Counted from the first letter of the stretch, positions 1-9,471 are shown. The stretch: DNA of 18,896 nt from Bacteroidota bacterium (GCA_005788145.1 SXYY01000036.1:1-18896), one strand, 5' to 3'. Translations and numbers: made by a program. Notes: a model not told the origin generated them from the sequence alone.

Positions 1-2106
1 GTGCACAATACAAACGACCAAGTATTGAACGGCACGTCTGCCCCTAACCCACGTTCTTCTTCAAACCGTTGGTCGAACAACTCGATGAGCTTTGCCAATT
101 CAAACTACTCTTTCGACAACAAAGTATGGTCAGTAGCTGGGGAATTGAAGAGCAACCTCAGCAATAAAGTAAGCAATCAATTGTTGTTGACCTACACAAG
201 CATCACCGATGCCCGTGGAACCAACAGCACTCCTTTCCCCTTCGTGGATATCAAAAAAGGTGGCGACAACTACATCAGCTTCGGTTATGAGTTATTCAGC
301 TACAACAATAAAGTAAACAACAACACATTGTCGTTCATCGACAACATCACTTACAACCTAAACAAACACACCATCACCGCGGGTGTAGCATACGATCAAA
401 TGTATGTGGGTAACGCTTTCCAACGCTATGGTACTAGCTACTACCGTTACGATTCTTTGAGTCAGTTCTTAAACGGTGCCGCGCCTTCTGCCTTTGCTTT
501 GACTTATGGTTACGGTGGCGATGCCACTCCCGTGGGAGCTGAATTGTCGTTCGGCCAATTGGCTGGATACGTGCAAGACGAATTCCGTGCTAGCAAGAAA
601 TTGAAAATCACAGCAGGGTTGCGTGTGGATGTTCCTGTTTACACTTCTGAGTCCAAAGCCAACGCTGGCTTCGCGAAATACGACACTGCCGCCTTGTTCA
701 AAGACCCTTCAGGAACTCCCATCAAATACAACCCAAACAGTTGGCCCACAGGTTCACCGTTGGTATCGCCCCGTGTAGGTTTCAACTACGATGTAAAAGG
801 CGACAAAGATTTGATCATCCGTGGTGGTACAGGTGTATTCACCGGTCGTTTGCCTTTCGTTTGGTTCACCAACCAGCCTTCAAACGCTTACGGTGTACAA
901 GCAACGGTTGAAGTGACCAAAGCCGCTGATTTGGCTGGTTACGTTTTCAATGCAGACCCAACCGCTTACTTGAACAAGTTCCCTACCACCCCAGGCACGT
1001 TGCCTTCAGGTGCATCTTTTGCCAAGGTTGATAATGATTTCAAATTCCCACAGGTTTGGAGAACCAGCATCGGTATCGACAAGAAATTGCCTTTTGATTT
1101 GGATTTCTCTGCAGACATCATCTACACAAAAGAGTTGAACGGTGTTTACCAGTACAACGCCAACTACGCAAAGGCCGATACTACATTCTTTACCGGTACT
1201 GAATGGGAGCGCGCTGCATACAAAAAAGCCGCAAGCCGTTCTTATGTAGGAACCGTGCGTGAAGCCATGGTTTTAAGCAACACCAACTTGGGTAGTGGCT
1301 TGAGCGCTGCATTCACTTTGAGCCGTAACTTCAAAAAAGGCTTGAGTGGTTCTATCAGCTACGCCTTCAACAATACCAAGGATATCACTTCTAACCCTGG
1401 TTCACAGGCTGCTTCTGCTTGGAGCAACAACCGTACAGTGGGTGGAAACAACGCACAAGAGTTGGCCATTTCTGAATACTCTACGCCAAACCGTGTGATT
1501 GCCAACATTTCAAAGAAATTTGAATATGGCAATCGTTTCGCCACCACCGTAAGTTTGGTTTATGATGGTTACAACCCTGGTCGCTACAGCAACGTATATT
1601 CTACCGACATCAACAACGATGGTTTAACAGGTAACGATTTGTTATTCGTGCATGCTTCATCAGAAATAAAATTCTCAGATGTTGTCGTAAGTGGCAAAAC
1701 CATCACTGCTGCTGATCAAGCCGCGGCTTGGGATGCTTACGTTGCACAAGACAACTATTTGAGTGCCCACAAAGGCCAATTCGTTGAGCGCAATGGTGGT
1801 TTGTTGCCTTGGTTGCACCGCTTCGATTTGCGTTTGTTGCAAGACGTAGCCCAAAACATTGGCAAGAACAAGCACACATTGCAAATCAGTGCCGACATCT
1901 TGAACATTGGCAACATGATCAACCCTGCTTGGGGTATCCGTAAGCAGTTGACTGTAAGCAACGGTGGTGTGTTGAAGTACAATGCGGCCAACGGCACTTA
2001 CAACTTCAACGCAGTAAACGGTGTATTGCCCGTTGAGAGCTTCCGTCCTATCGTTAGCACCTCAACCACTTGGGGTATGCAATTGGGATTGCGTTATTCT
2101 TTCTAA
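1..2106 (+). CDS. TonB-dependent receptor, Oar-like, C-terminal part (5' end outside window)
   Basis: This is the C-terminal 701 codons of a large outer-membrane beta-barrel protein. The reading frame is open from base 1, so the GTG there is an internal valine and not a start; the signal peptide, carboxypeptidase-like N-terminal domain and plug are missing. Visible signs are alternating aromatic and polar strands, the phrase RGGTGVFTGRLPFVW near residues 278-292, which resembles TonB receptors of the Oar type, and a C-terminal strand ending in LGLRYSF with the final aromatic residue typical of outer-membrane barrels. Such receptors import large nutrients or envelope-active molecules using TonB-ExbBD energy; the substrate cannot be read from this part. 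The stop TAA is at 2104-2106. A strong terminator follows about 40 bases later, so the gene ends its transcription unit. The family call is secure, the substrate unknown. Confidence 0.9.
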   Translation: MHNTNDQVLNGTSAPNPRSSSNRWSNNSMSFANSNYSFDNKVWSVAGELKSNLSNKVSNQLLLTYTSITDARGTNSTPFPFVDIKKGGDNYISFGYELFSYNNKVNNNTLSFIDNITYNLNKHTITAGVAYDQMYVGNAFQRYGTSYYRYDSLSQFLNGAAPSAFALTYGYGGDATPVGAELSFGQLAGYVQDEFRASKKLKITAGLRVDVPVYTSESKANAGFAKYDTAALFKDPSGTPIKYNPNSWPTGSPLVSPRVGFNYDVKGDKDLIIRGGTGVFTGRLPFVWFTNQPSNAYGVQATVEVTKAADLAGYVFNADPTAYLNKFPTTPGTLPSGASFAKVDNDFKFPQVWRTSIGIDKKLPFDLDFSADIIYTKELNGVYQYNANYAKADTTFFTGTEWERAAYKKAASRSYVGTVREAMVLSNTNLGSGLSAAFTLSRNFKKGLSGSISYAFNNTKDITSNPGSQAASAWSNNRTVGGNNAQELAISEYSTPNRVIANISKKFEYGNRFATTVSLVYDGYNPGRYSNVYSTDINNDGLTGNDLLFVHASSEIKFSDVVVSGKTITAADQAAAWDAYVAQDNYLSAHKGQFVERNGGLLPWLHRFDLRLLQDVAQNIGKNKHTLQISADILNIGNMINPAWGIRKQLTVSNGGVLKYNAANGTYNFNAVNGVLPVESFRPIVSTSTTWGMQLGLRYSF

Positions 2107-2131
2107 CGTTCACGGATAGTCGCTTTAGGCG

Positions 2132-2184
2132 ATACATATTGATTCAATAAAAGGAGGGGCGGCCAATGGCCGCCCCTCCTTTTT
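2132..2184 (+). repeat. Gene-end repeat module, copy 1
   Basis: It begins with ATACATATTGAT (2132-2143), identical to bases 6438-6449. Five bases later comes a GC-rich hairpin whose centre, GGGCGGCCAATGGCCGCCC, differs from that of copy 2 only by one loop base (AAT against ATT). No similarity is visible upstream of the 12-mer. Both copies lie in the same orientation just downstream of plus-strand genes for envelope or secreted proteins. Confidence 0.75.
2149..2184 (+). terminator. Intrinsic terminator after the TonB receptor gene
   Basis: This is a 16-bp perfect stem (2149-2164 with 2168-2183) with the loop AAT. The inner arm is GGAGGGGCGGCC, the outer pairs are A-T, and the 3' side ends in a run of five T (2180-2184). 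The stop codon is 43 bases upstream. The outer A-run and T-run could let it work on both strands. Confidence 0.9.
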
Positions 2185-2339
2185 GTTCTCAGTAAAAACA
2201 CATCCGAATGACCATAACATCAAGGCATTGTTTCTAACATAAACAATTGATTTAAAATTCGTTCACATTCTTCATGAGAACTTAAACCACACATCAAACA
2301 AGGATTACATGACCGCAATAATTTCGGAACAAAATAACC

Positions 2340-5300
2340 ATGAAAACCCTTTTGAAAACCCTATGCACAACCGGCCTGATGATTCTCTTCGGCCCGTTGT
2401 TCAATTCTTCAGCCTCAGCACAATCTTTGCTGATTTCTGAAGTATTTGTGAATCCCTCTGGCACAGACTCTTGCAAAGAATTTGTTGAGATCCTTGCCAC
2501 CAAGTCCATCGACTTCAGTGCTACGCCTTATTCGGTTATCGTATGTAACAACGGAACAAGCACGGTTCGCGGCTGGAAGGAAGGCAAAGCCATTACTTAC
2601 GCATTTGAAATTACCTCCGGTTCAGTGAAAGCCGGCGATGTCGTTTACGTTGGCGGTTCCTGCATGAAAATCAATGGCACCAAACTTCGCAGCATCAACA
2701 ACATGACTACCGGCGGTGATGGAGGTATCGGACAAGCCAATGCTTCTGGCGTTTTCGGCAACGGAGGCACATCGGCCGATGGTGTTGCCATTTTTGATTT
2801 GGCGCTCTCTAAAATCGATTCAATGACCGCGCCCATTGATGCGTTGTTTTACGGCAGCGCCATTGGAACATCCGTTAACAGTGCAGGCGCAGCAGGCTAC
2901 CAACTCCCAAACAATGATTTGTATGCGGGCGGCAAATTGCAAACCACTTCGTATGTTACGGCTGATCCCGGTGCAAACTACATCGTTGCTTCAGGAACTT
3001 ACTCCACTGCTACTGGCAAATTCAGCAGCAAACGCACCCACACAACCAACAGCACTTCCGCTACCGATGGCAAATCTGACATCACACTGGCCGGAGCGAA
3101 AGACACCACAAAACCCAGCTTTGTGGTTTCCATTGCCAATGGCGACAGTACAGTAGCCATTCAATCCAGCATTCAACTGCTATTCAGCGAAAAAATTAGG
3201 TTGGCGGCCGGACCTGCCTGCGACAACAACAACATCGATACCCTGTTTGTATTGAAAGAAAACGACGTTAATGGCACCCTTGTATCTTTCGACGCAAATA
3301 TCAACGGCAATACAATTACTGTAACGCCCACTAGTTCTCTCAAAAGTAAACAACAGTACTACTTCGGTTTCAAAGCAACCGCAATTTCTGATAGCACGGG
3401 CAATGCCGTTACTCAGAACGCAACAATTTCATTCCGAACCCTGCCAGAACAAACCCAGTTCAAAGTAGGCGACCTGGCTTTTGTGGCCTATCGCATGAAT
3501 GCACTCACCACCGACGATGAAATTGCGATTATCACCTTCGTCGACATCCTTCCTGGAACCCAAATCCAGATCACCGATGCCAAATTCACCACCAATTCAC
3601 CCGCACAATGCGCTGGTGGTCTCACTTGGACTGCCCCAGCAACCGGCGTGGCCTCAGGCACTGTGATTAGCATCAAAAACGACCTTCCATCAGCCAACAT
3701 AGGAACCCTCACAAGCGCTAAGTTTGGATTGAGCAGCGGTGGCGACCAAGCCATTGTTTACGCTGGTAGCAACGCCAACCCCACCCACATCACTGCATTG
3801 AGTTCTAACCAATGGTTAACAACAAACACCACTTGTTCTGGCAGCAATTCCATGTTGCCCACATCGCTCACCAATGGCGTGAATGCCATCCAACACGCAC
3901 TTACCAAAGGTGGAACAGGTTTAAACACCGCCAACGCCATGTATACCGGCAGCATGAAAGGCAGCATTTCCCAATTGAAAGCCTTGATTCACGATACCGC
4001 CAACTGGAATGGAACCGCTTCAGGATCAGCCGCACAAACCTGGCCCACATGGACCTTCCCAGGCTCTCCTTCGGTGACCAAAGCCGAATTGATCAACGCC
4101 AATACAGTTCGTGTGATTTTCAGCGCCGATATGGACAAAACATCAGCCACAGACATCGCCAAATACACCGGTATCGCCAATTTGCAAACAGCCAATATGT
4201 CTAACAACGGAAGCAGCATCGATACCGTTACTTTAACGTATTCTACCCCATTCGTTTCTGGCCAATCATATAGCTTATTGGTTTCCAACGTGAAAGACGC
4301 CGAGGCTAGAAAGTTGTTCAACCCATATACTTTCAACTTCAATTTCAATGCAGAATTTGCCTTCGCCAGTCGATTTGTTGTGGTGAAAGAATCTGCCGGC
4401 TCAGCCATCGTTCGTGTGAATATGAAATTCACAGGTACAGGTTCGGTAAAACTCACACCCCGCTTTGGTCCTTTCAGCACCGCATTAAGCGCAGATCACA
4501 CGTTTACAAGCACCACAATCACCTTCAACAGCAGTACTTCGTTTGTTGATGTCACCATTCCAATTTTTAACGACAAAGTATCAGAACAAGATGAGTACCT
4601 CAATATCCTGATGGAAAGTCCCACCGGTGGAATCATCGCTGGATTGCCTTTCTGCACTGTTTACATTCAAGACGACGATCGTGCAATCATCAATCCTGCG
4701 AGAAATATCGAATTGAATCACATAGAAAGCTTCGATCCAAACCCGACAGCGGGCAGCACAACCGAAATTGTGGTTCACGATGCCAAATCACAGCGCTTAT
4801 TCATGACCAGTGCGATCCAAAAACGCATGGATATTGCTGACTTTAGCAACCCAAAAGACATCACGTTGATCAAGTCGATTGACATGACGCCTTACGGTGG
4901 AATCACAAGCATCGCTGTGAAAAACGACGTGGTTGCGGTGGCATCACCCAATGTGAATGAACAGCTAGACGGCCAAGTTGTGTTCTTCTCAACAAATGGC
5001 GATTTCATTTCAAAAGTAACGGTGGGTGCATTGCCTGATATGATCACCTTTACACCTGATGGCAAGAAAGTACTAACTGCCAACGAAGGCCAACCAAGTC
5101 TCGATTACAGTGTTGACCCCGAGGGTAGCATCAGCGTGATTGACATCAGTGGCGGCGCAGCCAATTTAACCCAAGCCAACGTTAAAACCATCGATTTCAA
5201 ATCATGGAACGCAGGCGAAGCTGATCTTAAAGCAAAAGGGGTTCGCAAATTATATGCGCCAAGTTCGATGGCTCAAGACTTTGAACCGGAATACATCACT

Positions 5301-6431
5301 GTAGCCGCTGACAACATCAAGGCTTGGGTTACTTTGCAAGAGAACAATGCCATCGCAGAACTTGACCTCAGCAACAATACGGTAAGCAGTATTTGGGCGA
5401 TGGGCACCAAAAACATGAACACTGCGGGTAACGGATTTGATGCCAGCGACAGAAGTGGTTCAATTTTACTTGCCAATTGGCCGGTGAAAAGTTTCTATAT
5501 ACCTGACGGTATCGCCAATTACAGCGTAAACAACAAGACCTATTTGATTACTGCCAACGAGGGCGATGAAAAGGAATACACACCGTTGAACGAGAGAACC
5601 ACCGTTTCTGCTGTTGCTCTCGATGCCACAAAATTCCCACAAGGCGATTTATTGAAAGAAGACCACGCTTTGGGCCGCTTCCGCATCACCAATTTACATG
5701 GCGACACCGATGGCGATGGCGACTTTGACGAGCTGTATTCCGTGGGAAGTCGTTCATTCACAATTTGGGACCCTTCCACCAAGTCATTGGTTTGGGATGC
5801 TGGCGATCAATTTGAGTGGATCACGTCAAAACACCCTGCCGTAAGTCGCATATTCAATGCCGACAACGAAAACAATACACTAAAAGGAAGAAGTCGCGCC
5901 AAAGGTCCTGAGCCTGAAGGCGTTACTGTGGCAGAAATTAACAGCAAACAGTTCGCATTCATTGCATTGGAAAGAACTGGTGGCGTGATGGTTTACGATG
6001 TAACCAACCCTTCAGACCCCGTTTTCGAGGACTATCAGAACACCCGCAGCAATACCGCTTACACCGGCGATTTGGGTCCGGAAGGCATTCAGTACATCAA
6101 CAATGCCAATTCGCCCACCGGAAAGCCTTATGTAATTGTTGCCAATGAATTGAGCGGTACGATTACGGTTTTTGAAGTCATCAACAACACTTTGGTAAGC
6201 GATGTAAACACTGCCGCAAAGAACGACGATCGTTTGGTTGTATATCCGAACCCCACCATGGACCGCATCTTTGTTCAGGGCATGGGTGTCATCACAGTAA
6301 CAGACATGATTGGCAAGACCATTTTCACGGGCACTGTCGACAGCCAAGGTTTGGATTTATCGAATTCACCCAAAGGCATATACTTGGTAAAAGATGCCGC
6401 CGGCAGAACGGCTAAGGTCATGTTGAAATAA
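2340..6431 (+). CDS. Secreted multidomain choice-of-anchor I protein with T9SS sorting domain
   Basis: This is a 1363-residue secreted protein. Its start ATG at 2340 opens a clear Sec signal peptide (MKTLLKTL, hydrophobic core, SASAQ cleavage near residue 28). In order it shows a lamin-tail-like domain (about 31-130, LLISEVFVNPSG); an SbsA/Big_5-type Ig domain (about 252-368); a second unit starting KVGDLAFVAY (about 376-560); another Ig-like segment (about 570-670); a Calx-beta-like domain (about 678-781, ending QDDDR); a long choice-of-anchor I region of predicted beta-propeller type (about 790-1280), with an acidic DTDGDGDFDE loop near residue 1122; and a C-terminal type A T9SS domain (about 1299-1363, VVYPNPTMDR to KGIYLVKD). 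The protein should therefore cross the outer membrane by T9SS and be anchored or released. Bacterial lamin-tail domains often accompany surface hydrolases, but I see no certain catalytic motif. No clear promoter was found in 2185-2339. Domain calls are by eye. Confidence 0.88.
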   Translation: MKTLLKTLCTTGLMILFGPLFNSSASAQSLLISEVFVNPSGTDSCKEFVEILATKSIDFSATPYSVIVCNNGTSTVRGWKEGKAITYAFEITSGSVKAGDVVYVGGSCMKINGTKLRSINNMTTGGDGGIGQANASGVFGNGGTSADGVAIFDLALSKIDSMTAPIDALFYGSAIGTSVNSAGAAGYQLPNNDLYAGGKLQTTSYVTADPGANYIVASGTYSTATGKFSSKRTHTTNSTSATDGKSDITLAGAKDTTKPSFVVSIANGDSTVAIQSSIQLLFSEKIRLAAGPACDNNNIDTLFVLKENDVNGTLVSFDANINGNTITVTPTSSLKSKQQYYFGFKATAISDSTGNAVTQNATISFRTLPEQTQFKVGDLAFVAYRMNALTTDDEIAIITFVDILPGTQIQITDAKFTTNSPAQCAGGLTWTAPATGVASGTVISIKNDLPSANIGTLTSAKFGLSSGGDQAIVYAGSNANPTHITALSSNQWLTTNTTCSGSNSMLPTSLTNGVNAIQHALTKGGTGLNTANAMYTGSMKGSISQLKALIHDTANWNGTASGSAAQTWPTWTFPGSPSVTKAELINANTVRVIFSADMDKTSATDIAKYTGIANLQTANMSNNGSSIDTVTLTYSTPFVSGQSYSLLVSNVKDAEARKLFNPYTFNFNFNAEFAFASRFVVVKESAGSAIVRVNMKFTGTGSVKLTPRFGPFSTALSADHTFTSTTITFNSSTSFVDVTIPIFNDKVSEQDEYLNILMESPTGGIIAGLPFCTVYIQDDDRAIINPARNIELNHIESFDPNPTAGSTTEIVVHDAKSQRLFMTSAIQKRMDIADFSNPKDITLIKSIDMTPYGGITSIAVKNDVVAVASPNVNEQLDGQVVFFSTNGDFISKVTVGALPDMITFTPDGKKVLTANEGQPSLDYSVDPEGSISVIDISGGAANLTQANVKTIDFKSWNAGEADLKAKGVRKLYAPSSMAQDFEPEYITVAADNIKAWVTLQENNAIAELDLSNNTVSSIWAMGTKNMNTAGNGFDASDRSGSILLANWPVKSFYIPDGIANYSVNNKTYLITANEGDEKEYTPLNERTTVSAVALDATKFPQGDLLKEDHALGRFRITNLHGDTDGDGDFDELYSVGSRSFTIWDPSTKSLVWDAGDQFEWITSKHPAVSRIFNADNENNTLKGRSRAKGPEPEGVTVAEINSKQFAFIALERTGGVMVYDVTNPSDPVFEDYQNTRSNTAYTGDLGPEGIQYINNANSPTGKPYVIVANELSGTITVFEVINNTLVSDVNTAAKNDDRLVVYPNPTMDRIFVQGMGVITVTDMIGKTIFTGTVDSQGLDLSNSPKGIYLVKDAAGRTAKVMLK

Positions 6432-6437
6432 ACCAAA

Positions 6438-6491
6438 ATACATATTGATAAACAGGGAGGGGGCGGCCATTGGCCGCCCCCTCCCTGTTTT
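6438..6491 (+). repeat. Gene-end repeat module, copy 2
   Basis: The 12-mer ATACATATTGAT (6438-6449) begins six bases after the stop of the secreted-protein gene, and the GC-rich hairpin follows at once. It matches copy 1 (2132-2184) in order, orientation and hairpin core; the stem is lengthened by a CAGGGAGG/CCTCCCTG outer part. Confidence 0.75.
6450..6491. terminator. Strong terminator between convergent genes
   Basis: This is a perfect 19-bp stem (6450-6468 with 6472-6490) around the loop ATT. On the plus strand the hairpin ends in TTTT (6488-6491). Read on the minus strand it is followed by TTTAT. It lies between the secreted-protein gene (stop 6431) and the converging ppx gene (stop 6534), so it probably ends transcription from both sides, more efficiently on the plus strand. 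Confidence 0.9.
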
Positions 6492-6533
6492 ATACCCATC
6501 TAACAAACACGACGGGACCTTCATTGAATACAA

Positions 6534-7403
6534 TTACTGATAATACAATTCGCGAATCAATCCATCCGCCAGTCCAATCCGCGGCACTTCAATGCTATCA
6601 ATTGTCGCCCATTTCAAAATCGACGTGTAAATCTGTAAGGCCGGAACAATGACCTCCGCACGCTCTTGTCGCAAATTGTAACGATGCATGCGCTCCGTCA
6701 CCGACAAACCTGAGAGTTCCTTTAAAAAAGCATCCAATTCAACCTTGGTCAAACCTCCACTGTTCTTCGCATTACTGATTGAGAACAATTTATTGATGTT
6801 TCCACCACTACCAATTACCGAAAGCGATTTCAATCCTTTCACACTGCGTTTTACCGCCGCTTTCATTTCTTCCCATACCGCCTGATCCACACTGCCATGC
6901 ATCATTCTAATCGTACCTACATTGAAGGAATCTTGCAGAATTCTCTCGCCCTCCGCGTACAATGTCAGTTCCGTACTTCCCCCACCAACATCCACGTACA
7001 ATCTTGTTGCCTTGTCTAAACCCGCTTCTTTCATGTGCGTATCATAAATAATCGCAGCCTCCTCTTTGCCCGTAATGATATCAATCTCAATGCCTGATTC
7101 CACCGCAATCCGCTTCACAATTTCTACACCGTTCGATGCATCCCGCATGGCCGATGTGGCACAAGCCCTAAATCGCTCAACACCATATACTTCCATAATC
7201 AACTTGAACGATTGCATGCACTTCATCAGCGCCAGCGCCTTCTCCTCCCCGATACTTCCATGCTGAAAAACATCCACACCCAATCGCAACGGAATCCGCA
7301 CCAAACTCAATTTGGTAAAATCTACTTGGTTTTCATAAGGCACTGCCTGCGAGACCAACAATCTCACCGCATTTGATCCGATATCAATGGCTGCCAGGTT
7401 CAA
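6534..7403 (-). CDS. ppx: Ppx/GppA-family exopolyphosphatase (short form), TTG start
   Basis: Ppx/GppA enzymes remove terminal phosphate from polyphosphate or convert pppGpp to ppGpp. The 289 residues show the actin/Hsp70-like phosphatase fold motifs: AAIDIGSN at residues 4-11, TGKEEA at 111-116 in the place of the catalytic glutamate region, VDVGGGSTE at 137-145 and GSGGN at 198-202. It is a two-lobe short form without the C-terminal HD and helical domains of the longer E. coli Ppx. The start is inferred to be TTG at 7403-7401: the frame has a stop eight codons upstream, no ATG or GTG lies between, and the DIGSN motif must sit close to the N-terminus. The first 20 bases overlap the 3' end of ppk1, pointing to coupled translation. 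Ppx is likelier than GppA because of the ppk1 partner. Confidence 0.93.
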   Translation of the reverse strand: MNLAAIDIGSNAVRLLVSQAVPYENQVDFTKLSLVRIPLRLGVDVFQHGSIGEEKALALMKCMQSFKLIMEVYGVERFRACATSAMRDASNGVEIVKRIAVESGIEIDIITGKEEAAIIYDTHMKEAGLDKATRLYVDVGGGSTELTLYAEGERILQDSFNVGTIRMMHGSVDQAVWEEMKAAVKRSVKGLKSLSVIGSGGNINKLFSISNAKNSGGLTKVELDAFLKELSGLSVTERMHRYNLRQERAEVIVPALQIYTSILKWATIDSIEVPRIGLADGLIRELYYQ

Positions 7404-9471
7404 TTCCGTACTGTTTGTCTTTCAAAAATTCAAAAATGGCCACCTGGGATCGAACCACTGCTTCAGCCCCCTCTGCAACCACATACTCATTGCTGAGCGA
7501 TGCATCCAAAATTCGTGCTTTTTCATTCTCCGCCAATTGGATGTTCATAATATGTGATAATTCTTCTTTGATACTGTTATCGCGGATCGGACAGGCAACC
7601 TCAACCCGGTGATCCAAATTTCTCACCATCCAGTCTGCCGATGAAATAAATACTTGTTGTGCATCGCCACTACCAAAAATAAAGACACGCGCATGCTCCA
7701 AATACTGATCCACAATAGAGATTGACCTAGGCCTTTTCTTAAATGCTTTTTGATCCATCACTCCACAGAAAATCCCCCTAATGACAAATGACAAATCAAC
7801 ACCTTGCCGCGCGGCTGAGTATAGTTCATCTATCAATAACTCGTCTGACAAACTATTGAGCTTCACAATGACCGCTGCCTCTTTCTTTTTCTTTGCCATG
7901 GCCGATTGCTTCGCGATTAGCGCCATGAAATGCTTCCGCATAGTCACCGGTGCAGGCACCAACACCTTACAAGACTTCAAGGTGGCCAAATTGGGCACCG
8001 GACGTTCCAAACAATCAAACACACGGTTGATATCCGCCATGATCTGTCGGTCCGATGTCAACAAACAATGATCCGCATATACCTTGGCAGTACTTTCATT
8101 CAAATTCCCGGTACTCACAAACCCAAATTGGGTGGTCCGGTTAAACTCCCTGCGCTTAATCACACAAATTTTCGCGTGTATTTTCATGTCGGGCAGCCCA
8201 ATATACACCCTAACCCCCTCCTCTTCCAACCTGCGCCTCCACATCAAATTGGCTTCCTCATCAAACCTTGCCTTCAACTCAATCACTACAGAAACTTGCT
8301 TTCCATTTCGCACTGCATTGATCAGTGCATTGATCACACGCGAATCCTTGGCCAAGCGATACAATGTAACGCGAAGACTCACCACCGCTGGATCAATCGC
8401 CGCTTCTCGAAACAGGTCAATCACACTGTCAAACGAGTGATACGGGAAATGCAACATCACATCGCGTTTGGCAATGACATCCATGATGCGACACGGCTGT
8501 GTCAACAATGGGTGCACAAAAGGCCTTGGGCGAGGGACAACATCGTGAAACACCTCCCTCGGGAAATCCATAAAGTCTTTGAAATTATGAGTTCTACCGC
8601 CGGGCACCATATGATCTTTCTTATTCAGTCCCAACCGTCGCATTAAAAAATCCAATAAATTGGGATCAATCTGTTTATCGTACACAAACCGCGTTGCCTT
8701 ACCCTTCTTTCGGTTTTTCAAACCCTTCTCTAAGACATCAATCAGATTGGTGTGGAAATCACTATCCAAATCCAATTCCGCATCGCGCGTTACCTTGATC
8801 AAATGACCCATGAATTTATCAAACCCAAAAGGCGCAAACAAATAGGGCAAATTGTATCGCACAATATCTTCCAACAATATCAAATCTTGGGTTCCTTTGG
8901 CTGATGGCAAGACCACCACTCTTGGCAAATCACCCACTGGAATTTCAATCAGTGCATACCGATGCATCATCGCACTTTGTGAATGTCCCAACACACAAGC
9001 CAAGTACACCGAACGATCCCTAAGCAGTGGCATTGCCGGAATGGACTCTATCATCAGAGGCACAATGCGCGTGTGCAACCGCTCCTCAAAGTAATTCTCT
9101 ACAAACTCTTTTTGGGCTTTATTGAGTTGTTTATCGGTTTTAAAATACACATTGCGCGCTTCCATTTCCGAAACCAACTCTTTGTAAATGCGCTCGAATT
9201 GTGACTGCTGGGTCAACACCACCGACATGATTTGCGATAATATCTTGTCCGGATTTTGTTCCAAGTGCATTTTCGCTTTACTGGGCGATACTTTGGCCAT
9301 GCGATTCAACGTCGCTACCCTAACACGAAAAAACTCGTCCAAATTGTTCGAAAAAATCCCCAAAAAACGCAATCTATCATGCAAATGATTCTGCTCATCC
9401 TCCGCCTCTTGCAACACCCTCCCGTTGAACGAAAGCCAACTTATATCTCTGTTAATCAATGACTTTTTCAA
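7384..9471 (-). CDS. ppk1: Polyphosphate kinase 1, TTG start
   Basis: PPK1 reversibly transfers the gamma phosphate of ATP to make long-chain inorganic polyphosphate. The 695 residues follow the whole family: N-terminal INRDISWLSFN (6-16), FSNNLDEFFRVR (about 40-51), and the phospholipase-D-like C-terminal domains. His432 in MKIHAK corresponds to the autophosphorylated histidine (E. coli His435), and His621 in NLDHRVEVACP to the second essential histidine. STGNLNESTAKVYADH follows the first site. Length matches the family (about 690). The start is inferred as TTG at 9471-9469: an in-frame TGA lies two codons upstream, and the first internal ATG, near codon 58, would remove conserved sequence. 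Its stop lies inside ppx. Gene order ppk1-ppx places polymer synthesis and breakdown under one promoter, which should lie in 9486-9679. Confidence 0.97.
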   Translation of the reverse strand: MKKSLINRDISWLSFNGRVLQEAEDEQNHLHDRLRFLGIFSNNLDEFFRVRVATLNRMAKVSPSKAKMHLEQNPDKILSQIMSVVLTQQSQFERIYKELVSEMEARNVYFKTDKQLNKAQKEFVENYFEERLHTRIVPLMIESIPAMPLLRDRSVYLACVLGHSQSAMMHRYALIEIPVGDLPRVVVLPSAKGTQDLILLEDIVRYNLPYLFAPFGFDKFMGHLIKVTRDAELDLDSDFHTNLIDVLEKGLKNRKKGKATRFVYDKQIDPNLLDFLMRRLGLNKKDHMVPGGRTHNFKDFMDFPREVFHDVVPRPRPFVHPLLTQPCRIMDVIAKRDVMLHFPYHSFDSVIDLFREAAIDPAVVSLRVTLYRLAKDSRVINALINAVRNGKQVSVVIELKARFDEEANLMWRRRLEEEGVRVYIGLPDMKIHAKICVIKRREFNRTTQFGFVSTGNLNESTAKVYADHCLLTSDRQIMADINRVFDCLERPVPNLATLKSCKVLVPAPVTMRKHFMALIAKQSAMAKKKKEAAVIVKLNSLSDELLIDELYSAARQGVDLSFVIRGIFCGVMDQKAFKKRPRSISIVDQYLEHARVFIFGSGDAQQVFISSADWMVRNLDHRVEVACPIRDNSIKEELSHIMNIQLAENEKARILDASLSNEYVVAEGAEAVVRSQVAIFEFLKDKQYGIEPGSH

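Noticed and set aside
1..3. GTG at base 1 as a start codon
   Set aside because: The protein begins in the middle of a TonB receptor with signal peptide and plug missing, so the gene is simply cut by the window edge.
2149..6491. Invertible segment flanked by the two hairpins
   Set aside because: The leading 12-mers are in direct orientation, so the units are direct repeats and not inverted repeats. No recombinase gene is nearby.
7930..8646. Plus-strand open frame of 238 codons opposite ppk1
   Set aside because: It lies entirely antisense to conserved PPK1 sequence, including the catalytic histidine region, and its composition is unlike a real protein.
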